From NCBI GenBank assembly GCA_020851075.1, contig JADZDL010000170.1:1-38031 (forward strand): DNA of 38,031 nucleotides. Direction: 5' to 3'. The notes under the pieces were generated by a model. That model worked only from the letters and a program-made list of their open reading frames with translations. It did no database searches and had not been told where the DNA came from. How positions within the stretch are numbered: the stretch's first letter is position 1; each line of letters opens with the position of its first letter. Made by a program: the position numbers and the translations under genes. This stretch comes from Planctomycetota bacterium. Its GTDB lineage: Bacteria; Planctomycetota; UBA1135; UBA2386. Shown one piece after another: positions 31,663-38,031 of the stretch.

Positions 31663-33450
31663 TCACTGCGCGAAGACGGGCTCCAGGCCCTTTGGCACAC
31701 CCAGGCGGCGCACGAGTCGGCGCACCTCGTCCATGCGCTCGGTATTGGACTGATCCGCGGCGCGGCAGAACTCGTAGAGCAGTCGCCGCATGATCCGGTC
31801 TGGCGCGCGCTTGCCACCTTCGGCCGCCAGTGCAAACCAGGGCCGCGCCGCGGCGGAGCCCTTCGCGAGGATCACCTCAACGCCGCGCTGCCAGGCCTCG
31901 GTCGCGAGTTGTGGTGCAGCCTCCTCCCAGGACGTGGCCGAAGGGGTAATCGCCGCAACAGCCCCAAGATCCTCGCGCACGAGCTTCCAGGTCTTCGTCC
32001 ATCGCGCGGGGATATCCGTGCCGATCTCAAGATCGAGTTGCACCGCGCCCGCGACATCCCCGGAGTTGAGTCGCCAGATCACCCGTTCGAAGCGCCAATC
32101 GAGAGCCCAGGTGATCCCTGCCAGCACTACGGAGATCAAGAGGCCGATCAGGATCGCCACGCGCAACCGCCGCCCCGTCGCGTCAAACTGCTTGCGAAAC
32201 TCGGGCTCCAGCTCATATCGCAGCATCGTCATGCACCGCAGGCGCTCCTCCGGATGCAGGCTCGACACGCGTCCGAGCCACGAATGACGAATCGGAATTG
32301 CCGCACCACTCACGGTCAGCAACGCACGAGAACAGGGCCCCGCCCCGAGCGCGCGCACCGAGGCGATGTCGGCTTCGTGTTCGAAACGATGCGCCAACGC
32401 CCGCACGATCGACCAGACCGCAACCACGCCGAGCAGCGTGAACAGGGCTTGCCAAAGCGGGTCGGCACTCAGGGGATCGAGCGCCGTCGCCGGGGACAGC
32501 AGCAGCACCGGCACGACTCCCGTCAACGTGAGCAGCAGGCCTGGATGCCCCATGCGCGCATGCCCGACCTCGTGGGCAACCACGCCCGCCAGGGACTCTT
32601 CATCGATCGCGCCCAACAACCCATCGGTGACGCACAGCATGCGACCGATTGGCAGCGGCCCCACCATCATCGCGTTCATCGCCCGACCGCCCGTTGGCAA
32701 CAGGTAGACGCGCGACGGCGAGAATCCGAGCGCTGCCGCCGTCTTGCGCAGCAGGGAGCCAACCGGCTCGGGCAGGTTGCTCTTCACGCCGAAGCTGATC
32801 CGAAACCAGAACGGCACCAGGAGCCCGAACAGCACCAGCATGCCCAGCATGCCGAGCGTGGCCCCCACCGACGTGTTGACGAAGAACTCGTGCCAGACCG
32901 GCGCCAGCTTCAACAAGTCCAGCGCGGTGCCAAGCACCACACACGGCATCACCATCAACAACGGCCAGGCCAGGCGCAGGCGCAGGATCGGCCAGAGGTC
33001 CAGAAAGCCCGGCAATTGGCGAAATGGAGCCCCAGGAACCGAATCGCCATCGAGCCATACCTGGGCCACGGCGGCCAGCAGCATGCGCGGCACTTCGATG
33101 GCCACGAGCGGCAACGCCATGAGACCGATCGAAGCAAGGTGGCTTTCCGCCGCCCACTGCCACGTCATGTCGTGCCAGCCGCCGGGCCCGGCCACAAGGT
33201 AGACAACGGCAGGAGTCGCCAGCACGGACATGCGCAACCACACGCGCGGGTGCAGCCCGGACGTCTCACCAAAACACAGCCGCCGGCGCAGGCGACGCAG
33301 CGCAACGATGGCGAGCAGCGAGGGCAACGGCCACAGACTCGCAGTCCACAGCACGCTGGTGACGGAACCACTGCCGGGCAGTGGCGGATCTAGCGTGAGG
33401 CTCCCGAACAGGACGAGGAACCCCAACAACAGGACGATTGGCAAAGCCAA
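31663..33450 (-). CDS. M48-family membrane metalloprotease
   Basis: A 595-residue protein with zinc motif HEVGH (His293, Glu294, His297) and the downstream ligand Glu357 in RFEHEADIA, as in HtpX/Ste24-type M48 peptidases. It has an unusually long membrane part: several helices before the catalytic domain (about 3-20, 36-52, 75-90, 105-130, 160-182, 195-217), two between the zinc motif and the Glu ligand, and one after it (about 428-448). A helical C-terminal region of ~140 residues is unknown. A TTG start at 33450 lies 3 bp after the upstream stop, with AAGGGCGGA before it; nothing better is in frame nearby. It probably degrades or processes membrane proteins. Confidence 0.88.
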   Translation of the reverse strand: MALPIVLLLGFLVLFGSLTLDPPLPGSGSVTSVLWTASLWPLPSLLAIVALRRLRRRLCFGETSGLHPRVWLRMSVLATPAVVYLVAGPGGWHDMTWQWAAESHLASIGLMALPLVAIEVPRMLLAAVAQVWLDGDSVPGAPFRQLPGFLDLWPILRLRLAWPLLMVMPCVVLGTALDLLKLAPVWHEFFVNTSVGATLGMLGMLVLFGLLVPFWFRISFGVKSNLPEPVGSLLRKTAAALGFSPSRVYLLPTGGRAMNAMMVGPLPIGRMLCVTDGLLGAIDEESLAGVVAHEVGHARMGHPGLLLTLTGVVPVLLLSPATALDPLSADPLWQALFTLLGVVAVWSIVRALAHRFEHEADIASVRALGAGPCSRALLTVSGAAIPIRHSWLGRVSSLHPEERLRCMTMLRYELEPEFRKQFDATGRRLRVAILIGLLISVVLAGITWALDWRFERVIWRLNSGDVAGAVQLDLEIGTDIPARWTKTWKLVREDLGAVAAITPSATSWEEAAPQLATEAWQRGVEVILAKGSAAARPWFALAAEGGKRAPDRIMRRLLYEFCRAADQSNTERMDEVRRLVRRLGVPKGLEPVFAQ

Positions 33451-33453
33451 GGG

Positions 33454-34500
33454 TCAGCGTCCGCCCTTCTCGCCTGGATCGTCCGGGAACATCTTCGCGA
33501 AGATGGCCGCAAACCGGGAATCCGCGCGCAGCGCAGCGATCTCCGGGTCCTTCTCGAACAACTTCCGTTCGAGTTTGTGCGAGCTGTCGGTGCCAGGGGC
33601 CGCCTGCAGCGCGGCACACTTGCCGAGTGCCTCGATGCCGCGGTCCACGTTGCCCGAAAGCGCCCATACACAAGCGGCGGAGTAGTAGTCGGTCGGCTTC
33701 AGCGGGTAGTGCGACTTCTCGGCCATCAGCTCGAGGGACCGATGGGTCGCCGCCGAGAGTCGGTACTCGCGCAACCGGTACTGCAGATCCGCCAGCAGGA
33801 GCTGCGTGCGCACGCGATCTTCGGTGTCGCCTTCGACATTCTCGCGCTGCAGCTGGTCGATCCAGACCTGCGCGTATTCCTTGCGGCCCCATTGCCACAG
33901 CATGCAAGCCAAGGCCTGCCGCAACGGATCCGGCTCGATCGCGGCGTTGTCGACGATCGCGATCACCCCTTCGACGCGCGCTGCGGACGGCGCCGTCAGA
34001 TGCAAGTCACGAAGGGCAGGCACCAGCTGGATGCGATGCGTCTCGGGATACCAGTTGGGTGTGTCGAGCAACAACTCGAAGAACAGGTCGCTGACGAACG
34101 GCTGCAAGGGCTTCAACCCGGCAAACTGGCCTTCGTAGACCATGCCGCTCGAGTTCCCGCGCTTCAGGAACTCGAGGCACACGTGAGTGGCGAGAGCGAT
34201 GAAGCCTTTGCTGCGCACTTCGGTGCGCGCTTCGAGCGCCTTCGGCAGCTTCTCTCCCAACCAGCGAATGCCCGGTGTGGGCTCAACGAGCAGGGCGGTG
34301 ACCGCCTTCTGCAGCAATTCCTCGGACGTCTGGTCCGTCGCGATCCAGGCTTCGGCGGCCGCCACCGCCTTGCGAAAAGCTGCCGAATCCTGACTGCCGT
34401 CCTGAGTCCCGCCTACCGCCTGCGCAACGATGCCCCCCGCACACAAGACGCCAGCAAGCGGTAGTGCCAGACGCAGTGCGTATCGGCGACGGAAGACCAT
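33454..34500 (-). CDS. Exported TPR-like protein
   Basis: A 348-residue protein with a signal or anchor segment (LALPLAGVLCAGGIVAQA). The rest is helical. The last ~90 residues fit the TPR-type end motif common in Planctomycetota: DYYSAACVWALSGNVDRGIEAL, then a second helix pair ending LFEKDPEIAALRADSRFAAI. Such motifs mediate protein contacts. It lies 3 bp before the M48 protease gene and 15 bp after the dehydrogenase gene, so it may be an adaptor of the protease; that is inference. Confidence 0.75.
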   Translation of the reverse strand: MVFRRRYALRLALPLAGVLCAGGIVAQAVGGTQDGSQDSAAFRKAVAAAEAWIATDQTSEELLQKAVTALLVEPTPGIRWLGEKLPKALEARTEVRSKGFIALATHVCLEFLKRGNSSGMVYEGQFAGLKPLQPFVSDLFFELLLDTPNWYPETHRIQLVPALRDLHLTAPSAARVEGVIAIVDNAAIEPDPLRQALACMLWQWGRKEYAQVWIDQLQRENVEGDTEDRVRTQLLLADLQYRLREYRLSAATHRSLELMAEKSHYPLKPTDYYSAACVWALSGNVDRGIEALGKCAALQAAPGTDSSHKLERKLFEKDPEIAALRADSRFAAIFAKMFPDDPGEKGGR

Positions 34501-34515
34501 GGATGGCTTGTAGCC

Positions 34516-35220
34516 CTATTTGCGCAGCGGATACAGGGGGCCCCCATCACTGCCTGCGCCGGTAGTGCCCGAAAATGCGTGTTGCGCAAGAACCTCGACG
34601 ACCCGGTCGAGGCTCAGCCACTGGGAACGGTCCGCTTCGGGCATCAACTTGCGACTCTGCTCGGTATCGATCGTGGTCGGCAGGATGGCAGCTGCCCGCA
34701 CCCCGGAGCCATCGAGTTCGCGCGCGAGCGCACGCACGTATTCGTGAACGGCCGCTTTGCTGGCCAGGTAGTTGGCGCCCGCGCCATCTGCGCCTACGGC
34801 CGCGCTACCCACGAATACCAGCGACCCACTGCGGCGCCGACGCATGCCGCCGATCACTGCGCGCGCGAGGTTGGCACCAAAGAGCAAATTGGCTTCGAGC
34901 AAGTCCAGCAATTCGCCGGCAGGTTCCTTGCCCACCGGGGCGCCGCTCCAATGGCCTGACGCACAGACCAGCGCCGTGATCGGCCCCAGAGCATCCTGCG
35001 CCCCCTTCACGAAGCCGGCGGCCGCTTCGCTGTCCCCTGGTCCAACACAACCCGCGAGCACCCGTTCGCTCCCGAGCAGGGCAGTGACGCTGGCGACTTG
35101 CCGTGACTTGCGAACCGCGGCGGCGACCTTGCCGCCGTTCTTCAGCACGAACGTCGCAAACGCGGCCCCCAGCGCACCGGTGGCGCCGGACAACAGGACA
35201 ACGTGGTTCTTCAGATCCAT
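34516..35220 (-). CDS. Short-chain dehydrogenase/reductase (SDR)
   Basis: A 234-residue Rossmann-fold oxidoreductase. The dinucleotide motif is GATGALG (12-18), the usual NNAG segment reads CASG (86-89), and the catalytic residues are Ser139, Tyr151 and Lys155 in the YxxxK motif (ANYLASKAA). This is the classical SDR layout with a short C-terminus; the substrate cannot be told. The ATG at 35220 fits the start of homology; a TTG at 35241 would add seven residues. It stands between the LemA and TPR-like genes, with no visible link in function. Confidence 0.88.
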   Translation of the reverse strand: MDLKNHVVLLSGATGALGAAFATFVLKNGGKVAAAVRKSRQVASVTALLGSERVLAGCVGPGDSEAAAGFVKGAQDALGPITALVCASGHWSGAPVGKEPAGELLDLLEANLLFGANLARAVIGGMRRRRSGSLVFVGSAAVGADGAGANYLASKAAVHEYVRALARELDGSGVRAAAILPTTIDTEQSRKLMPEADRSQWLSLDRVVEVLAQHAFSGTTGAGSDGGPLYPLRK

Positions 35221-35275
35221 GGAAACGCGGAAACGAGCCAACTTGCCGGAAGCCAGCGCTGCTAGCCAGCTGCGG

Positions 35276-35845
35276 TCAGAAGGAGACCTTGACCACCTTG
35301 CGCTCTTCGGCCGATTCGACCTCGAAGAACTCCGCCTGCTTGAAGTTGCCGATGCCGGCGATGATCGACGCCGGGAACTGCTCGATCGCGTTGTTGAGAC
35401 GCATCACGGCATCGTTGTAGGCCTGGCGCGAGAAGCCGACCCGGTTCTCGGTGGAAGTGAGCTCTTCCTGCAACTTCAGCATGTTCTCGTTGGCTTTGAG
35501 GTCCGGGTAGCCTTCTGCCACCGCAAACAACCCGCGCAACGACTGCGTCAAGGCACCTTCCGCCTTCATGAGCTCGCCGATGTTGCCGGCGTTCTTGAGA
35601 TCGACGCAGGTCTGACGAGCCCGGATCACGCTCTCGAGCGTCTCCCGCTCGTGCTTCATGTAACCCTTGACCGTCTCGACCAGGTTTGGGATCAGCTCGT
35701 AGCGGCGCTTGAGCTGCACATCGATCTGGCTCCATGCATTCTTGGTCTCGTTGCGGCGCGCGACGAGGCCGTTGTAGGTCGCGACTGCCCACAGAATGCA
35801 AATCAGGAAGATGGCGAGCGGGATGATCCAGATCAGGTGCAACAC
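35276..35845 (-). CDS. LemA-family membrane protein
   Basis: A 189-residue protein with one N-terminal membrane helix (about 4-22) and the LemA core: YNGLVARRNETKNAWSQIDV, then LKRRYELIPNLVETVKGYM and KHERETLESVIRAR. The rest is a helical bundle. The GTG start at 35845 has GAGGA 7 nt upstream. LemA proteins are of unknown function but are often encoded with HtpX/M48 proteases; here an M48 gene is three genes downstream in the same run, which fits that link. Confidence 0.92.
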   Translation of the reverse strand: MLHLIWIIPLAIFLICILWAVATYNGLVARRNETKNAWSQIDVQLKRRYELIPNLVETVKGYMKHERETLESVIRARQTCVDLKNAGNIGELMKAEGALTQSLRGLFAVAEGYPDLKANENMLKLQEELTSTENRVGFSRQAYNDAVMRLNNAIEQFPASIIAGIGNFKQAEFFEVESAEERKVVKVSF

Positions 35846-35893
35846 GGTTGGGTCCTCGAATCAGGTATGCGAGAAGTCGGGAAGCGAGTTGCG

Positions 35894-36691
35894 TCAGAAG
35901 CTCTCAACTTCGCCAGTGAAGACGGTACGGGCCGGGCCCTCGATGGCAAGGGAACTTCGGGACAGCAATACGCGCAACGTCCCCCCGCGCAGGAGAAGGG
36001 TCACCAAGTGGCCAGAACAGTGCCCAGCCTGTCGCGCCGCGAGGGCCGCCACCGCAGCGCCGGTGCCGCAGGCCAGGGTCTCGCCGCTGCCCCGTTCGAA
36101 GGTGCGCTGGTGCAACCGGTCCTCGCCAAGCACCTGCACAAACTCGACATTGACGCTGTCGGGAAACAGATCGCGACGGGCCTGCATGGCGAGGCCCAGC
36201 CGCACGACATCCGTGCGCTCGACGTCCTCGACAAACACCACCGCGTGAGGATTGCCCGCATCGCCAGGCACATATTCGATCCTCTGGCCGGCCACTTCGA
36301 GACTCGACGGGGGACCGCAGCGCACTTCCCCCATCTCCGTGCGAACCTGGTCGCCATCCAGCAACTCGACGCGGCGTGGGCCCGCATCAGTTTCGACGAG
36401 AAACTCGCGCTCCGTCACGTGACCGTGGTCGAAAGCCAGCCGGGCGAGGCACCGCAGGCCGTTGCCGCACATCGCGCCGCGCGAGCCATCGGCATTCCAC
36501 ATGGCCATGCGCACCGGCGTTCGTTCGCCGCGCAACAAGACGATCAACCCGTCCGCACCGATGCCAAAGTGACGGTCACTCCAGCGTGCCGCCATGGCGC
36601 TCGCCGACGCCAACGCGAAGGGGGTCCGGATCGCGTCGACGTAGATGTAGTCGTTGCCCGCACCCTCCATCTTCGTGAACGGGACTCGCAT
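35894..36691 (-). CDS. dapF: Diaminopimelate epimerase
   Basis: Converts LL- to meso-diaminopimelate for lysine and peptidoglycan. The catalytic Cys pair is Cys75 in AMCGNGLRC and Cys208 in GETLACGTG; the substrate-binding N-terminal motif reads KMEGAGNDYIYVD and the second half has RTFERGSGET. At 265 residues it is close to the usual length. The ATG overlaps the upstream stop in TGATG (36691). Its presence suggests meso-diaminopimelate is made. Neighbouring genes (RNase-like upstream, LemA downstream) are not lysine genes. Confidence 0.95.
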   Translation of the reverse strand: MRVPFTKMEGAGNDYIYVDAIRTPFALASASAMAARWSDRHFGIGADGLIVLLRGERTPVRMAMWNADGSRGAMCGNGLRCLARLAFDHGHVTEREFLVETDAGPRRVELLDGDQVRTEMGEVRCGPPSSLEVAGQRIEYVPGDAGNPHAVVFVEDVERTDVVRLGLAMQARRDLFPDSVNVEFVQVLGEDRLHQRTFERGSGETLACGTGAAVAALAARQAGHCSGHLVTLLLRGGTLRVLLSRSSLAIEGPARTVFTGEVESF

Positions 36692-38031
36692 CAGGCAATC
36701 TCAACGATATCGCGCTTGCTCGGCACCACGACGTCGGCAAAGCCCGCCTCCCGCAAACGGCCTGCGTAAGCCTCGGCGGGCCCATCTTCGCCATGCACGA
36801 CAAACACCTGGCGGCAGCGACCGGCGAGGTGGCGCTCGGCCTGCAGCAGTTCTTGCCAATCGGCGTGGGCAGAGAATCCGTCGATGGAGCGCACCTTGCA
36901 GTTCACGGAGTGGGGTTCGCCAAAGATGTTGACCTTGCGTTCGCCATCGAGCAGGCGGCGGCCAAGCGTGCCTTGGGCCATATAACCAACCATCAGCACA
37001 CAGTCCTCGCGACGGCCAACCGTCTGCGACAGGTGATGCAGAACACGCCCCGACTCACACATTCCTGATGCCGACACGATCACGCCGCTGCGAACCTGGT
37101 TGAGCGCCTTGCTCTCTTCGACATCGGCGACATAACGAACTCCGTCGAAAAACAGTGGATTGTGGCCTGACTTCAGCAAGGCACAGGTTTCTGCGTCGAA
37201 CAGGTCCGGATGTTTGCCCATGATGCGCGTGGCTTCGCGACTCATCGGCGAATCGACGAAGATCGGCAATTGGGGCAGGGTTCCATCGCGCATCAACTGC
37301 CCAAGGAACAACACCACCGACTGCGTTCGGCCCACGGAGAACGCCGGAATCACGATGCGCCCGCCGTCGTGAAGTTCCTCCGCCACGATGCGCGCGAGCT
37401 CCGCCATCATGTCAACGCGCTGACCGTGGACCCGGTCGCCATACGTCGATTCGGTGATCAGCGCATCACACTCAGGGATGCGCTCCGGATCACGCAGGAT
37501 GGGCAGGTTCTTGCGCCCGTGATCACCTGTAAACACGATGCGCCGCTGTTTTCTGCCGACGTTGCAGTCCATCACCACGATCGCCGCACCGAGAATGTGG
37601 CCGGCGTCGAGAAACTCCACGCGCAGCTCCTTCGTCACCTCGAATTGCTGGTGGTACGGCTTCGCTTGCACGAGTCGCAACGTGCGCTCAACATCCTCTT
37701 CGTCATACAGCGGCTCAAACGACTGTCCACGCTTGCGAAGGTGCCGCGCATCCTGGGACTGGATATGCGCCGAGTCCATCAACATCATGCGCAACATGTC
37801 GCCGGTCGCTTCCGTGCACCAGATCGGCCCGCGGAAGCCATCCTTGACCAAACGCGGCAAAGCACCACAGTGGTCGATGTGGGCATGCGACAGCACCACA
37901 GCATCCACACTCGAGCCTGCCAAGGGCAGGTTGCGGTTCTGTTCCTCAGCAACGCGGCGCGGCCCCTGCACGAGCCCACAGTCCAACAAGACTCGACTCT
38001 CACCCACCGTCAGCAGGTGCTTGGTGCCCGT
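36691..38031 (-). CDS. Beta-CASP metallo-beta-lactamase RNase-like protein (5' end cut off)
   Basis: A metallo-beta-lactamase fold with beta-CASP insertion, of the CPSF73-like bacterial group that processes or degrades RNA. The zinc motif HAHIDHCG is present, followed by the DAGHILGAA and FTGDHGRK segments, the beta-CASP Walker-like region (IPAFSVGRTQ) and the C-terminal FSAHADWQEL and VHGE motifs. The reading frame is open to the window edge; upstream of the GTG at 38007 it still encodes typical family sequence (TKHLLTVGESRVLLDCG), so the true start lies outside. No KH or RNase J-type C-terminal domain follows. It is the first gene seen in the dapF-LemA-M48 run. Confidence 0.92.
   Translation of the reverse strand, partial: TGTKHLLTVGESRVLLDCGLVQGPRRVAEEQNRNLPLAGSSVDAVVLSHAHIDHCGALPRLVKDGFRGPIWCTEATGDMLRMMLMDSAHIQSQDARHLRKRGQSFEPLYDEEDVERTLRLVQAKPYHQQFEVTKELRVEFLDAGHILGAAIVVMDCNVGRKQRRIVFTGDHGRKNLPILRDPERIPECDALITESTYGDRVHGQRVDMMAELARIVAEELHDGGRIVIPAFSVGRTQSVVLFLGQLMRDGTLPQLPIFVDSPMSREATRIMGKHPDLFDAETCALLKSGHNPLFFDGVRYVADVEESKALNQVRSGVIVSASGMCESGRVLHHLSQTVGRREDCVLMVGYMAQGTLGRRLLDGERKVNIFGEPHSVNCKVRSIDGFSAHADWQELLQAERHLAGRCRQVFVVHGEDGPAEAYAGRLREAGFADVVVPSKRDIVEIA

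Overview
This is a GC-rich bacterial chromosome segment with tightly packed genes, frequent ATGA/GTGA/TGATG gene overlaps and common GTG or TTG starts. The gene set points to Planctomycetota or a close relative: large BatA/von Willebrand (vWA) membrane proteins, secreted squalene-cyclase-like toroid repeat proteins, TPR plus PQQ-propeller proteins, an NPCBM-domain protein, and exported proteins with Pro/Lys/Glu-rich linkers. That assignment is inferred from gene content; there is no rRNA or other phylogenetic marker here. I saw no tRNA, rRNA, CRISPR array, transposase or phage gene.

Layout. (1) 1-5822 holds small housekeeping and regulatory units: an M61 aminopeptidase (+); a minus-strand group made of a C-terminally membrane-anchored unknown, lexA and a double-CDGSH Fe-S protein; a degenerate hemerythrin-like protein (+); and a coupled DEDDh exonuclease/hotdog thioesterase pair (+). 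The lexA leader and the upstream unknown gene each contain a 15-bp tandem repeat array. (2) 5941-29116 is one uninterrupted minus-strand run of 15 genes with gaps of at most about 53 bp. In transcription order it encodes a TPR/PQQ-propeller protein, two tandem-duplicated toroid proteins, a BatA-like vWA protein, a second vWA/amidotransferase-like membrane protein, a DUF4175-like protein, a coiled-coil secreted protein, a TPR-like secreted protein, an NPCBM protein, three HtrA-type proteins (one with an intact catalytic triad, two that have lost all three residues) and a BtuF/BtuC/BtuD-type ABC importer. (3) 29391-31652 (+) is a divergently transcribed secreted protein with HEAT-like repeats and a propeller of exact 40-residue repeats. 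(4) 31663-38031 is a minus-strand run: beta-CASP metallo-beta-lactamase RNase (cut by the window edge), dapF, LemA, a short-chain dehydrogenase, a TPR-like exported protein and an M48 membrane protease.

The most notable system is the 23-kb operon. It joins an envelope module (BatA/vWA/DUF4175 type, without MoxR and DUF58 genes in the window) to toroid and propeller proteins, an active HtrA with two pseudo-HtrAs, and a metal-chelate or cobalamin-type importer. Translational coupling through most junctions suggests the products are made together. A plausible but untested reading is an envelope complex with a protease/pseudoprotease quality-control arm and a nutrient-uptake arm.
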